Positions 51,998-63,016 of a stretch of 64,000 nt of DNA are shown piece after piece. Every line of letters begins with the position of its first letter. Position 1 is the stretch's first letter. The DNA comes from Vicingaceae bacterium (GTDB lineage: Bacteria; Bacteroidota; Bacteroidia; Flavobacteriales_E; Vicingaceae). Under the pieces are notes generated by a model, which saw only the letters and a list, made by a program, of their open reading frames with translations, had not been told where the DNA came from and did no database searches. A program made the translations under genes and the position numbers. The stretch lies in assembly GCA_026003395.1 (NCBI GenBank), contig BPHE01000003.1:190549-254548 (forward strand). Direction: 5' to 3'.

Positions 51998-53954
51998 CTT
52001 TGACACTTTCTAATGTTAAGTAATTGATAATCAGCAATCATTATTTTTTGCTGTGCACTACATTTCTATTCCTGTATGTATTTTTCCATCTCTTTTATCT
52101 CAATAACATCTTTCTCTATCTCTTTTATTCCAAGTGTTTTCAGTATTTTTTTGCCTGTATCGTTGATATTCCCTTTCAAGTAATACATCCCTCCGTTTTT
52201 CTTATCTTTTATCTCTGATACTTCCATGCTCCTTATCCCTTCTTTTATCGCTCCGTAACTCTCGCCTGTCTTTATCCTGATGTAATTCAAAAATAAATAA
52301 CTCACAAAACACATCGCTACATGACCTCTTATTCTCTTCGGCGTCCAATGATATATCGGGCGTATCATCATCTCGCTCTTCATCGCTCTGAAAAAATGCT
52401 CTACTTCAAATAATTCATAGTATCTCCTTATCACTTCTTCTGATGGCATATTGCTGTTGGTGGATATGCCCTTCCATCCGTCATACTTCGCGATCTTTTC
52501 TACTTTCTCTTTATCTATCGCATAATTTATCTCTTCGCTGCCTTCTGACTTTATCCATTTCAATCCTTTGCCCCGCTTCATTTTTTGCTTTAATTGGGCA
52601 ATGTTTTCTACCAATGCCTGTGCTTCTCTCATCTCTTCTTCCCGTTTCTTTTTGTCTCGTGCCGCACGATGATCGCTATATGTCGCTATGATTCGCTTCC
52701 CGCCTTCTTCTATCTCTTTCCACAACATCTTTTCTTCAACACCTCCATCCTCTCTTTTCTCTTTTATTTCCAATGCTTTGATTTCCTCTTGCTTGCTCTC
52801 TATTATCTTTTCAACCACTTTTTCCGGCAATCGTTTGAGCGGCTCGCCTATGATGTATTCCACTCCTAATTTTTTCAACATCTCAATATTCTGCTTGCTC
52901 ATCATCCCGCTGTCTGCCACCACTATCATTTTGCTCACTCCATACTTCTTTTTCATTTCTTCCATCGCTTTTTCCATCGTGTGTCCTTCAAATTGATTGC
53001 CTTCGTAAATGTGATATGTCAATGGATTTCGCAAACCATCCACTAACACGCCCAATACAATTTGCGTTTTGTGCGGACGATGATCCTTGCTATACCCCTT
53101 CTTCCGAAGTTCGTCTTCTTGCTCACTCTCAAAATACAAGGTCGTTACATCATAAAACACCACTTCCAATTCGTCGCTGAATAAGTTTCTTTGCACCTTA
53201 AACAAATGCTCTTTCAACGCATCTTCGTTGTCTGCCAAGACATCTAATGTCCTGTAAAAATGCTGCAAAGCATGTGTTTGTTTTTGAGTATGCGGAATGT
53301 GTTGTAAATACTCGGATTGACGATGATATGTAGATAATTTGCTGCACGGCATCAGCATGCGGTCGGCTATCATCAGTTCCAAAATATCAATGATAGAGAA
53401 TTGTGTTTGGGAAGAGTTTTGGATAGAGGAAAGGAATTTATCTAATTGAAAAACTTTGGACAGATGACGAATAATAGCAACGATGCCGTATTGAAGCCGT
53501 GCGGTTTCTTGGATGTGATGAATAGAGACGTCTTGAAGTTCGGCGGGCAGTGGAACGCCTTTGATTTGACAAATGCGGACGATGAGGGCGACAAATTTTT
53601 GGACATCAATGTCTTCTACTTTGCCGAGTGTGAGAAGGGTTTTGTGTCGAGGTGTAGAGTTTTTGTTGGGGCGATAGCTTTCAACGATACGGATGTAAGT
53701 GCCTTGGGGTTTTTTATCGAACTTGAAGAAGGGCATAATTGTTTCGGACTAAGTTATTTTATTTACAAAGATGATAAAAATTTTTTAAGTTTTGTATAAC
53801 AATTAATTGTTAAAAATTATTTTTAATATTTTTTAACATAATTCGCACTACAAATAATTTGAAAAAGGAATTAATAAAAACTTAAAACGCCAAAAAATCA
53901 AGGAATTAAGAAATTGAACGGTTTAAAAAACCATCTGAAAGTGTCAAAGTCAAG
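51993..53954 (-). mobile_element. IS1634-family insertion sequence, copy 2
   Basis: A 1962-bp element with the same perfect 18-bp inverted ends as copy 1 (51993-52010 and 53937-53954) and the same orientation. Left flank is a signal-peptide fragment, right flank an FkbM fragment; no target duplication is visible. The ends are identical to copy 1 while the interior differs in patches. Confidence 0.93.
52066..53736 (-). CDS. IS1634 family transposase (copy 2)
   Basis: A 556-residue intact DDE transposase close to copy 1 but not identical. Differences cluster, for example NMPSEEVIRRYYELFEVEHF against EIPAEEAIKRYHELFEVEHF, and a one-codon deletion before LGVEYIIGE, while the first and last parts are the same. 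Core motifs (VFYDVTTLYFESEQ, VVADSGMMSKQNIEML, FFRAMKSEMMIRPIYHWTP) are all present. Confidence 0.93.
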   Translation of the reverse strand: MPFFKFDKKPQGTYIRIVESYRPNKNSTPRHKTLLTLGKVEDIDVQKFVALIVRICQIKGVPLPAELQDVSIHHIQETARLQYGIVAIIRHLSKVFQLDKFLSSIQNSSQTQFSIIDILELMIADRMLMPCSKLSTYHRQSEYLQHIPHTQKQTHALQHFYRTLDVLADNEDALKEHLFKVQRNLFSDELEVVFYDVTTLYFESEQEDELRKKGYSKDHRPHKTQIVLGVLVDGLRNPLTYHIYEGNQFEGHTMEKAMEEMKKKYGVSKMIVVADSGMMSKQNIEMLKKLGVEYIIGEPLKRLPEKVVEKIIESKQEEIKALEIKEKREDGGVEEKMLWKEIEEGGKRIIATYSDHRAARDKKKREEEMREAQALVENIAQLKQKMKRGKGLKWIKSEGSEEINYAIDKEKVEKIAKYDGWKGISTNSNMPSEEVIRRYYELFEVEHFFRAMKSEMMIRPIYHWTPKRIRGHVAMCFVSYLFLNYIRIKTGESYGAIKEGIRSMEVSEIKDKKNGGMYYLKGNINDTGKKILKTLGIKEIEKDVIEIKEMEKYIQE

Positions 53955-54164
53955 ATAGTTACAGAATTTTGGCCTATTGGACTTAAAAGATTTGGCACAG
54001 ATCCTGAGGAATTTTTAAGATTACTCATAAAGCTCGGTTTTAAACTTTATGAGGTGAACGAACAAGATAAGGAAATAAAGCCAGTTAATATTCCCAGATT
54101 ACTTGAGATATACACCCCTGTAAAGGGAAATTTTACAAATCTTTTATGTGTAAAAGAAAAATGA
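53955..54164 (+). pseudogene. FkbM-family methyltransferase, 3' fragment
   Basis: Directly after the IS1634 right end the frame reads IVTEFWPIGLKRFGTDPEEF, then LLIKLGFKLYEVNE and closes with NFTNLLCVKEK and TGA. This matches the C-terminal part of FkbM-type methyltransferases (EFWP motif). The 5' part is missing from both sides of the element, so a deletion or rearrangement removed it. Confidence 0.75.
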
Positions 54165-54356
54165 TTTGGCGACCCCTTCGGCAGACTATTCGTCGCTTCG
54201 CTCCTTGTCCCTATCGGGAGCGTATAACAGCGGATAAAAGGGAAATCAAAGATTTTCCCAAATTGTCTTTGGCAACTTCTTTATCCAATGAAATCTAAAA
54301 CCTTACAATCTTCGTAGAATTAATTCTTTCCAAGTAATAGAGTAATCACTGATTAA

Positions 54357-54659
54357 CTAAAAAAAGAATCTATAAAAAACCCATAAAACAAGAATCAACA
54401 CAGCCAATAATCTCAGATTGGCATTTCTATGTTGCACTTGCAAGCGCGAACGTTTTGAAACAAAATTATTTTGCCAATGCATTCTCAATCTGGCTTTGAC
54501 AGCATCGGGATGATCCGGTTCATCTTCGACAATTCCCATCTCCCGGGCTATCATACGGTTTCTTTCCCTCCTTAACTCTGCTTGTTCGTCATAAAATCTG
54601 GGAGAATAATTGAATTGCTTAGGTTTGCGAGTTTTAAAAAATGAAGGTATAATCTGCAT
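54357..54659 (-). CDS. Small conserved membrane protein of unknown function
   Basis: A 100-residue protein with a basic N-terminal half (FFKTRKPKQFNYSPRFYDEQAELRRERNRMIAREMGI), an acidic patch (EDEPDHPDAVKARLR) and one C-terminal transmembrane helix (LRLLAVLILVLWVFYRFFF). No family of known function recognised. It starts 11 bases after dapA and is likely co-transcribed with it. The charge and single-helix layout suggest a membrane-anchored cytoplasmic peptide. Confidence 0.7.
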   Translation of the reverse strand: MQIIPSFFKTRKPKQFNYSPRFYDEQAELRRERNRMIAREMGIVEDEPDHPDAVKARLRMHWQNNFVSKRSRLQVQHRNANLRLLAVLILVLWVFYRFFF

Positions 54660-54669
54660 AACATTAAGT

Positions 54670-55566
54670 TTAAACCGGGTAAGTGGTTATTTTTTCATTT
54701 ATTTTTATCAGTTCTTGTGCAATACGTTTTTTTAAATCATCGCTTGCTTCCACCAATGGCAATCTTAGGTGGGCATTTGCCAAATGCATGGCTTCCAATG
54801 CTGCTTTTATCCCGGCAGGATTGCCTTCGCAAAACAACATTCTCACAAAATCTGCCAGGATCAAATGAATTTGACGCGCTTTGTCGTAATTATCCTCAAA
54901 TGTATGCTTAATCATGCTGCTTACCAAAAAAGGTAAAGCATTGGCCGCTACCGATATCAGACCGTCTCCTCCAATAGATTGTATAGGAAGGGCTAAAGAA
55001 TCATCACCGGAAAAAACTTTAAAACCGTCAGGACGGTTTTGAATGATGGCTGTTATTTGATCAAGATTGCCACCGGCTTCTTTGATTCCGGCTATATTTT
55101 GATGACCGGCTAATTGCAATGTGGTAGAAGCTTCGAGATTGGATGAGGTTCGGGAAGGAACGTTATAGAGTATCACCGGCACAGGCGAATTGTCTGCAAT
55201 TGTTTTAAAATGTAAATACAAACCCTTTTGTGTTGGCTTGTTGTAATAAGGTGCAACAGATAATACTGCATCAAAACGGTTTACTTCCAAATATTGCATT
55301 TCCTCGATTATGGCCGAAGTGTTGTTGCCACCGCACCCGACAACGATCGGTTTGGAATGTTTTGTTTTTTCCAACACAAAATCAAGGATATCTTTTTTCT
55401 CTTGTTTGGTCAAAACAGGAGTTTCTGCTGTTGTACCCAGTAGAACCAAAAAATCAACTTGCCCGTCAATGACGTGTTTTAAAATTTTTTCAAGCGAACT
55501 GAAATCAACCGAACCTTTTTTATCAAAAGGAGTTACAATAGCCACACCGGTTCCGCTAAAATCCAT
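54670..55566 (-). CDS. dapA: 4-Hydroxy-tetrahydrodipicolinate synthase
   Basis: Condenses pyruvate with aspartate semialdehyde in the diaminopimelate/lysine pathway. The 298-residue TIM barrel has LGTTAETPVLTKQEK (substrate-binding Thr pair), VGCGGNNTSAII, the catalytic Tyr in YNVPSRTSSNL and the Schiff-base Lys in AGIKEAGGNLDQI, plus GDDSLALP. Length and motifs are normal. It is followed by a short hypothetical membrane protein and lies at the right edge of the accessory island. Confidence 0.96.
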   Translation of the reverse strand: MDFSGTGVAIVTPFDKKGSVDFSSLEKILKHVIDGQVDFLVLLGTTAETPVLTKQEKKDILDFVLEKTKHSKPIVVGCGGNNTSAIIEEMQYLEVNRFDAVLSVAPYYNKPTQKGLYLHFKTIADNSPVPVILYNVPSRTSSNLEASTTLQLAGHQNIAGIKEAGGNLDQITAIIQNRPDGFKVFSGDDSLALPIQSIGGDGLISVAANALPFLVSSMIKHTFEDNYDKARQIHLILADFVRMLFCEGNPAGIKAALEAMHLANAHLRLPLVEASDDLKKRIAQELIKINEKITTYPV

Positions 55567-55677
55567 ATCCTTTAATTTGTATTCAAAATTATGAAAAGTT
55601 TTTTTATTTATTAAATTGGATAAGACATCCGCTTTATTTATTACATGTCATTTACTTTAATAAAATCCTGAGAAATT

Positions 55678-55715
55678 AGAAAAGGGCTGAAAATTTTTTT
55701 CAACCCTTTTCTTTA
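55678..55715 (-). terminator. Terminator downstream of gltA
   Basis: AGAAAAGGG (55678-55686) pairs with CCCTTTTCT (55704-55712), extended by TGAAAA/TTTTCA pairing inside the loop. T runs flank the hairpin on either strand. It lies about 23 bases after the gltA stop. Confidence 0.8.
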
Positions 55716-55737
55716 AAAGTTTTATGCACAAAAATGA

Positions 55738-57057
55738 TTATGCAATACCGATCATTTTTTTGATCAATTCAGTGGTTGTTGAGCTTGGCCGCTCAATGGG
55801 ATGACCTAAAGCACGGTCCCAAACAAGCGATGCCAATACTCCCAATGCACGCGAAACACCAAATAGCACAGTATAGAACTCATATTCCACTATGCCATAA
55901 TGTACCAACAATGCTCCGGAATGCGCATCCACATTGGGCCAAGGATTTTTCACTTTACCGGTAGCCTGTAAAATAGGTGGTACAACCTTGTAGAGTTTTT
56001 GAACTATCTCGCACAATGGCGAAGACACTCCTTTCGATTTGATGTACTGAATGTAAAAGTCCTGTTGGGCTATAAATCTGGGGTCGGTTTTTCTCAATAC
56101 GGCATGACCATATCCGGGCACTACCTTTCCTTCACTTAAAGTTTTTTTCACATATTCTGCAATTTGTTCTTCAGTAGGATCATTTGTTTGAAGGTACTCT
56201 TGCATCTCCAATATCCATTTTACAACCTCCTGATTGGCTAAACCGTGCAGCGGGCCTGCCAAACCGTTCATACCGGCAGCATAAGCCAAATACGGATCGC
56301 TTAATGCCGAACCTACCAGGTGTGTTGTATGTGCGGAAACATTTCCTCCTTCATGATCGGCGTGGATAGTCATATACAGACGCATCAGGCGTTTAACGTC
56401 ATGGTCGTCATACCCCATCATGTGTGCCAGATTTGCTGCCCAATCCAATCTATGGTCAGGTTCAATATGCTCATTGTTTTTATATTTTTTGCGATAAATA
56501 TAGGCAGCCAATCTTGGTAATCGGGCAATCAAATTCATTGCATCTTCATACACATAATCCCAATAATCTTTTTTGCTGATACCTTTGGCATAAGCAGCAG
56601 CAAAAACAGATTCTGTTTGCATGGCCATCACTCCTATACTATACATGGTCATCGGATGTGTAGAAGCCGGTAATTTATCAATAACATCAAATACATGTTT
56701 AGGTACAATAGATCGGCGGGCCCATTCATTGGACAGTTTATGAACATCTTCTTCTGTAGGGATTTCTCCAATCAACATTAAGTAAAAAATGCCCTCGGGA
56801 AGTGGTTCTGAACCGCCTGGTGCTTTGGGCAGCATTTTTCTTAATTCAGGTATCGAATACCCCCTAAATCTTATTCCTTCTTCAGGATCCAATTTCGATG
56901 TCTCGGTGACCAACCCAACGATGCCTTTCATGCCTTGATATACCTGCGCAACAGTATATTGGCCCATCACAAAATCACCATGTTCTTTGATGATTTTTTT
57001 TACTTCTTCTGCCATTGGGCGCGCCTTCTCTGCAAATTTTAATTTTATACTATCCAT
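55738..57057 (-). CDS. gltA: Citrate synthase
   Basis: Condenses acetyl-CoA and oxaloacetate to citrate, entering the TCA cycle. The 439-residue protein has the long N-terminus of the eukaryotic-like type (GIRFRGYSIPELRKMLP), the catalytic His in HADHEGGNVSAHT and in GLAGPLHGLANQEV, GYGHAVLRKTDPR, and Asp in NVDAHSGALLVHYG. It follows eno by about 53 bases in the leftward run and is closed by a terminator. The long form of this enzyme is common in Bacteroidota. Confidence 0.95.
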   Translation of the reverse strand: MDSIKLKFAEKARPMAEEVKKIIKEHGDFVMGQYTVAQVYQGMKGIVGLVTETSKLDPEEGIRFRGYSIPELRKMLPKAPGGSEPLPEGIFYLMLIGEIPTEEDVHKLSNEWARRSIVPKHVFDVIDKLPASTHPMTMYSIGVMAMQTESVFAAAYAKGISKKDYWDYVYEDAMNLIARLPRLAAYIYRKKYKNNEHIEPDHRLDWAANLAHMMGYDDHDVKRLMRLYMTIHADHEGGNVSAHTTHLVGSALSDPYLAYAAGMNGLAGPLHGLANQEVVKWILEMQEYLQTNDPTEEQIAEYVKKTLSEGKVVPGYGHAVLRKTDPRFIAQQDFYIQYIKSKGVSSPLCEIVQKLYKVVPPILQATGKVKNPWPNVDAHSGALLVHYGIVEYEFYTVLFGVSRALGVLASLVWDRALGHPIERPSSTTTELIKKMIGIA

Positions 57058-57110
57058 AACTTTTTATATTATTTTTATTGGGCACTAATTTAACGGCTTT
57101 TTTAAAATAT

Positions 57111-58421
<1,311 letters not shown>

Positions 58422-58425
58422 TTAT

Positions 58426-59544
58426 TTAAACTGAAACTTTTGCTTTTTGCATATTTTCACAAAACAAATCAAATAAATATGACGAATCGTGCGGGCCCGG
58501 TGAAGCTTCGGGATGATATTGAACACTGAATACCGGTTTGTTTTTCAATCTTAGGCCTGCTATTGATTTATCGTTTAGATGGATATGGGTTATTTCGATA
58601 TTTTCTAATTTCTCAATATCGGTATTGTCCACAACAAATCCATGATTCTGGGAAGTGATTTCACATTTTCCGGTCAACAAATTCTTCACCGGGTGATTGA
58701 TGCCTCTGTGCCCATGATGCATTTTCACCGTTTTCAGTCCTTGTGCAAGAGCGATTAATTGATGTCCCAGGCAAATGCCAAAAACCGGTATGCCGGTATC
58801 TATGATTTGTTTTATCTTTTCTATAGTATCCTTCATTGCGGCAGGATCACCGGGTCCATTGGAAATCATAAACCCATCAGGGCCCCAACTCATCATTTCG
58901 TCTAAAGGCGTATGCATAGGAAAAACTTTCACCCGCGCACCTCTCGAAGTGAGCATCCTGATGATATTTCTTTTTACACCAAGATCCAGCAATGCTACTC
59001 TGTATTTTTCGGGGCCATCGGGATCAACCTCGTAAGCAACATTTGCCGTAACCTTTGAAGATAATTCAAGCCCGGTCATTGAAGGAACTTTCTTCAATTC
59101 TATCATTAACTTATCGGGATTTAACTCTTCAGAAGAAATTGCCGCATTCATTGCCCCCTTTTGCCTGATGTGTCTGACGATTGCTCTGGTATCCACATCG
59201 GATATGGCAACTAATCCATTTTCTATAAAATATTCCTGCAATGATTTTTTTGATCTTGGACGGGAAAAATGGTCGGCAAATTTTTTACATACCAAGCCTG
59301 CAATTTTTATACTATCCGATTCGGTATCTTCATCTACCACACCATAATTTCCAATATGAGCCACCGACATCACCAAAATTTGGCCAAAGTATGAAGGGTC
59401 TGTGAAAATTTCTTGATAACCGGTCATACCCGTATTGAAGCAAATTTCTCCAAATGTGGTTCCAATGGCGCCGGCAGCATAACCATGAAAACATGTACCA
59501 TCCTCCAATAATAAAATCGCTTTTTGTCTATTGCGTTTAATCAT
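58426..59544 (-). CDS. carA: Carbamoyl-phosphate synthase small (glutaminase) subunit
   Basis: Releases ammonia from glutamine for the large subunit CarB, feeding arginine and pyrimidine synthesis. 372 residues: N-terminal domain (LLLEDGTCFHGYA, FNTGMTGYQEIFTDPSY) and a class I amidotransferase domain with the Cys nucleophile in FGICLGHQLIALA and the His-Glu pair in QYHPEASPGPHDS. Length and start are typical. No carB in the window. It lies 25 bases before eno and is separated from rplQ by a strong terminator. Confidence 0.96.
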   Translation of the reverse strand: MIKRNRQKAILLLEDGTCFHGYAAGAIGTTFGEICFNTGMTGYQEIFTDPSYFGQILVMSVAHIGNYGVVDEDTESDSIKIAGLVCKKFADHFSRPRSKKSLQEYFIENGLVAISDVDTRAIVRHIRQKGAMNAAISSEELNPDKLMIELKKVPSMTGLELSSKVTANVAYEVDPDGPEKYRVALLDLGVKRNIIRMLTSRGARVKVFPMHTPLDEMMSWGPDGFMISNGPGDPAAMKDTIEKIKQIIDTGIPVFGICLGHQLIALAQGLKTVKMHHGHRGINHPVKNLLTGKCEITSQNHGFVVDNTDIEKLENIEITHIHLNDKSIAGLRLKNKPVFSVQYHPEASPGPHDSSYLFDLFCENMQKAKVSV

Positions 59545-59566
59545 TCTCTATATTTTTTTGTAAAAA

Positions 59567-59597
59567 AAAAGGATAAAGTTTGAAACTTTATCCTTTT
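59567..59597 (-). terminator. Terminator after rplQ
   Basis: Perfect 15-bp arms AAAAGGATAAAGTTT (59567-59581) and AAACTTTATCCTTTT (59583-59597) with a one-base centre (effective loop 3-5 bases) and flanking A/T runs, 24 bases after the rplQ stop on the minus strand. Confidence 0.85.
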
Positions 59598-59620
59598 ATG
59601 ATGATTGAAAATCATTGAAT

Positions 59621-60169
59621 TTATTGTTCGTTTTCTTTGTTGTTTTCTTCCGGTTTTTCTTCGTTATTTTCAGTATTATCTTCCTGTTGTTTGGCGGAAT
59701 TTTCTAATTCTTGAGTTTTGACTGCATCAACGCTTTCTTTCGTTTTTTTGGATTTCCCCCCTCTGCGGGATCTTCTTGTTTTTTTCTCGGGTTTGCCGGC
59801 AGTGTACAATTCATTGAAATCGACCAATTCGATCATACACATTTCGGCATTATCCCCTTTTCTAAAACCGGTTTTAATGATTCTGGTATAACCACCGGGT
59901 CTTTCGGCAATTTTGGGTGACACAACCCTAAACAATTCGCTAACAGCAACTTTGTCTTGCAAGTAACTGAATACTACACGCCTATTGTGAGTAGTATCAT
60001 TTTTGGCCTTTGTCAGTAAAGGTTCTACAAACCTGCGCAATGCTTTTGCTTTTGCAACAGTTGTAAAAATTCTTTTATGGCGGATTAATGAAGAAGCCAT
60101 GTTTGAAAGCATTGCTTTCCGGTGGCTGGCTGTTCTTCCCAAAAGATTAATTTTTTTTGCGTGTCTCAT
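59621..60169 (-). CDS. rplQ: 50S ribosomal protein L17
   Basis: Large-subunit protein. Residues 1-120 are the L17 domain ([31 protein letters not shown]-type [44 protein letters not shown]). The protein is 182 residues, about 60 longer than the E. coli form: the tail has a basic stretch ([17 protein letters not shown]) then an acidic, Glu/Asn-rich stretch. Such tails are common in Bacteroidota L17. It lies 4 bases after rpoA. Confidence 0.96.
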   Translation of the reverse strand: MRHAKKINLLGRTASHRKAMLSNMASSLIRHKRIFTTVAKAKALRRFVEPLLTKAKNDTTHNRRVVFSYLQDKVAVSELFRVVSPKIAERPGGYTRIIKTGFRKGDNAEMCMIELVDFNELYTAGKPEKKTRRSRRGGKSKKTKESVDAVKTQELENSAKQQEDNTENNEEKPEENNKENEQ

Positions 60170-60173
60170 AACT

Positions 60174-61166
60174 TTATTCCTTATCTAATTTATATTTTGA
60201 CAAATCCATTCCGTAACGCAATCCTCTTGACTCTAATAAATTATCGATTTCTGACAGAGATTTTTTACCAAAATTACGGAATTTCAACAAATCATTTCGT
60301 TGATATCTTACCAGGTCGGCCAATGTTTCTATGTCGGCAGATTTTAAACAATTCAAAGCACGGACAGAAAGGTTTAGATCGCTAAGTTTTGTTTTGAGCA
60401 ATTGACGCATATGAAGTACATCCTCATCAAATTCTTCCACCTCTTTTTGTTCTTCAAGTTCAACAGTTATACGCTCATCGCTAAATAACATAAAGTGATA
60501 AATCAAAATTTTTGAGGCCTCTTTTAAAGCATCTTTAGGATGTATACTACCATCGGTAGTAACTTCAATAATTAACTTTTCGTAGTCGGTTTTTTGCTCA
60601 ACACGATAGTTTTCTACGGTATATTTTACATTTTTAATAGGGGTGTAAATAGAATCGATGGCAATGACACCTGGAGATTGTGCGTAGTGTTTATTTTCTT
60701 CGGCCGGAACATAACCACGTCCTTTGGTAATTAACAACTCAAGCGTCAACGAGGTCTTTGGATCGAGATGACAAATCACATGGTCGTGATTAAGCACTTG
60801 AAAAGCCGTAGTGAATTTATTGATATCTCCGGCTGTAAATTTATCCTGTCCACTAATTCTCACAGTTACTTTTTCGGAATTGGTATCTTCTAATTGTCTA
60901 CGGAAACGTACTTGTTTTAGATTTAAAATAATTTCTACAACATCCTCGAGTACACCTTTGATTGTGGAGAACTCATGATCTACGCCTTCGATTTTTACTG
61001 TACTGATAGCATATCCTTCAAGTGAGGAAAGCAAAATACGTCTTAATGCATTTCCGATGGTGATACCGTATCCGGGTTCCAAAGGACGGAACTCAAATAC
61101 GCCATGATAATCATCGGATTGAAGCATGATAACTTTGTTGGGTTTTTGAAAATCAAGTATTGCCAT
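60174..61166 (-). CDS. rpoA: RNA polymerase alpha subunit
   Basis: 330 residues. The N-terminal domain has [29 protein letters not shown] (assembly platform) and the C-terminal domain has [23 protein letters not shown] and [24 protein letters not shown] for contacts with UP elements and regulators. Normal length. Located between rpsD and rplQ in the typical alpha operon. Confidence 0.98.
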   Translation of the reverse strand: MAILDFQKPNKVIMLQSDDYHGVFEFRPLEPGYGITIGNALRRILLSSLEGYAISTVKIEGVDHEFSTIKGVLEDVVEIILNLKQVRFRRQLEDTNSEKVTVRISGQDKFTAGDINKFTTAFQVLNHDHVICHLDPKTSLTLELLITKGRGYVPAEENKHYAQSPGVIAIDSIYTPIKNVKYTVENYRVEQKTDYEKLIIEVTTDGSIHPKDALKEASKILIYHFMLFSDERITVELEEQKEVEEFDEDVLHMRQLLKTKLSDLNLSVRALNCLKSADIETLADLVRYQRNDLLKFRNFGKKSLSEIDNLLESRGLRYGMDLSKYKLDKE

Positions 61167-61187
61167 AGGTTTTGTTTTATTAATTTC

Positions 61188-61793
61188 TTACTTTGAATAC
61201 AACTCTACGATTAAGTTTTCTTTTATATTTTCAGGTATTTGTTCTCTAACGGGATAGCTAATAAAAGTACCCGTCATGGTTGCTTTATCAAAACTTAACC
61301 AGTCTAACTTTACATTGGAGGAGGCGACAGAATTGCGAATCACCTCAAGCGTTTTGGATTTTTCGCGCACACCTACTTGATCGCCAGGTTTCAATTGATA
61401 TGAAGGTATATTGACTACATTGCCATTAACGGTAATATGCCTGTGAGTAACCAACTGACGGGCAGCAGCACGTGTAGGAGCTATTCCTAATCTGAATACC
61501 ACATTGTCGAGTCTTGATTCGCATAAACGCAACAAATTTTCACCGGTGATTCCGGGCATGTGTGTTGCCTTTTTAAACATATTGGAAAATTGTCTTTCCA
61601 GAATTCCGTAAGTATATTTTGCCTTTTGTTTTTCTTGCAACTGAATGGCATACTCGGACTGCTTCATTCTTCTTTTATTAGGTCCATGCATGCCGGGAGG
61701 GTAATTTTTTTTCTCCAAAGCTTTGTCCGGTCCGAATATAGGTTCCCTGAACTTTCTGGCTATTTTTGATCTAGGTCCTGTATATCTTGCCAT
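61188..61793 (-). CDS. rpsD: 30S ribosomal protein S4
   Basis: 201 residues: N-terminal [18 protein letters not shown] and [23 protein letters not shown], then the S4 RNA-binding domain ([34 protein letters not shown]). It initiates 30S assembly by binding 16S rRNA. The Cys-free N-terminus is the zinc-independent form. 33 bases after rpsK. Confidence 0.98.
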   Translation of the reverse strand: MARYTGPRSKIARKFREPIFGPDKALEKKNYPPGMHGPNKRRMKQSEYAIQLQEKQKAKYTYGILERQFSNMFKKATHMPGITGENLLRLCESRLDNVVFRLGIAPTRAAARQLVTHRHITVNGNVVNIPSYQLKPGDQVGVREKSKTLEVIRNSVASSNVKLDWLSFDKATMTGTFISYPVREQIPENIKENLIVELYSK

Positions 61794-61826
61794 AATAATA
61801 AATTTTAAATTGTAATTTATATGATT

Positions 61827-62228
61827 TTAAACTCTTCTCTTTTTTGGTGGACGGCAACCATTATGGGGTATAGGAGTAACATCAATTATTTCCATTACTT
61901 CTATACCGGCATTGTGAATTGCTCTAATGGCAGCCTCACGTCCGGCGCCCGGTCCTTGAACAAATAATTTCACTTTTCTCAAGCCGGCATCATAGGCCAC
62001 TTTAGCACAATCTTCAGCAGCCACTTGAGCTGCATAAGGTGTATTTTTTTTAGATCCTCTGAATCCCATTTTACCAGCAGAAGACCATGATATCACTTCA
62101 CCATTGGCATTGGTCAAAGATATAATGATGTTGTTAAATGTGGCCTGGATATGTGCTTGGCCAACAGCATCAACTTTAACTTTTCTTTTTTTCTTTGATT
62201 GTGCAGTAGAAACTTGTTTTTTCGCCAT
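61827..62228 (-). CDS. rpsK: 30S ribosomal protein S11
   Basis: 133 residues. Conserved [44 protein letters not shown] and the C-terminal [18 protein letters not shown]. It forms the platform at the mRNA exit side. 31 bases after rpsM. Confidence 0.98.
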   Translation of the reverse strand: MAKKQVSTAQSKKKRKVKVDAVGQAHIQATFNNIIISLTNANGEVISWSSAGKMGFRGSKKNTPYAAQVAAEDCAKVAYDAGLRKVKLFVQGPGAGREAAIRAIHNAGIEVMEIIDVTPIPHNGCRPPKKRRV

Positions 62229-62259
62229 AACTTTATATTAAATTAGAATAACAAATCAA

Positions 62260-62637
62260 CTATTTGGTAGCTTTTTTCTTATTGGCAACCGTTTTTCTTT
62301 TTCCTTTTCTGGTTCTACAGTTGTTTTTGGTCTTTTGACCTCTGACAGGTAATCCCACACGGTGGCGGATACCTCTGTAACAACCTATATCCATCAGGCG
62401 TTTGATATTCATTTGTACTTCGGCCCTTAATTGACCTTCCACTTTATATTCTTCACCGATTACTTTACGGATTCCGGCAATATCTTTGTCATCCCATTCT
62501 TCAACCTTCTTCATGGGATTCACTCCTGCTTTTTCTAAAATTTTTAATGCGGAGCTGCGTCCGATTCCATAAATGTAAGTGAGAGCAATAAATCCTCTCT
62601 TGTTTCTGGGTAAATCAATACCTGCTATTCTTGCCAT
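62260..62637 (-). CDS. rpsM: 30S ribosomal protein S13
   Basis: 125 residues: [34 protein letters not shown] and the basic tail [27 protein letters not shown]. It is in the head of the small subunit contacting tRNA and the large subunit. 13 bases after rpmJ. Confidence 0.98.
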   Translation of the reverse strand: MARIAGIDLPRNKRGFIALTYIYGIGRSSALKILEKAGVNPMKKVEEWDDKDIAGIRKVIGEEYKVEGQLRAEVQMNIKRLMDIGCYRGIRHRVGLPVRGQKTKNNCRTRKGKRKTVANKKKATK

Positions 62638-62650
62638 AGTTTTTTAAATT

Positions 62651-62767
62651 TTATCCTTGTCTTTGTTTAAATCTTGGGTTTTTCTTATTAATAACATAAA
62701 CACGTCCTTTGCGTTTTACAATTTTACATTCAGGACTTCTTTTTTTAACTGATGCTTTAACTTTCAT
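62651..62767 (-). CDS. rpmJ: 50S ribosomal protein L36
   Basis: A 38-residue gene: [20 protein letters not shown], then [18 protein letters not shown]. Only one Cys remains of the usual zinc-binding set, so it is the zinc-free (C-minus) type. Expected position between infA and rpsM; start ATG at 62767. Confidence 0.95.
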   Translation of the reverse strand: MKVKASVKKRSPECKIVKRKGRVYVINKKNPRFKQRQG

Positions 62768-62797
62768 GGCCTGCAAATTTATGATTTTTATTTTAAT

Positions 62798-63016
62798 TTA
62801 TTTATATCTCATTGTAATTCTTCCTTTAGACAAATCATATGGAGATAATTCCACTCTGACTTTATCTCCGGGAAGTATTTTTATGTAATTCATTCGCATT
62901 TTTCCGGAAATATGAGCAGTAACAATATGTCCATTAGCCAGTTTCACACGAAACATAGCGTTTGATAGTGCTTCTATAATTTCTCCGTCTTGCTCTATTG
63001 CCGGTTGTTTACCCAT
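62798..63016 (-). CDS. infA: Translation initiation factor IF-1
   Basis: 72 residues, OB-fold: [62 protein letters not shown]. Conserved along the whole length. It overlaps the map gene by 8 bases. Confidence 0.98.
   Translation of the reverse strand: MGKQPAIEQDGEIIEALSNAMFRVKLANGHIVTAHISGKMRMNYIKILPGDKVRVELSPYDLSKGRITMRYK

Larger units (their letters stand above)
29916..53954. mobile_element. Candidate IS1634-bounded composite element carrying metal-efflux operon
   Basis: Two IS1634 copies in direct orientation bracket about 20 kb with an IS4, an IS30 and the metal-efflux operon, the layout of a composite transposon. Against a simple insertion: the outer flanks are parts of two different genes (GNAT and FkbM), and the copies are not identical inside. 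An ancestral transposon altered by later recombination, or independent insertions, are both possible. Confidence 0.45.

Noticed and set aside
54170..54240. GC-richer stretch with CGCTCC / GGGAGC inverted repeat after the FkbM fragment
   Set aside because: Short arms, no T run, no matching recombination boxes; could not be assigned to a terminator or attC site.
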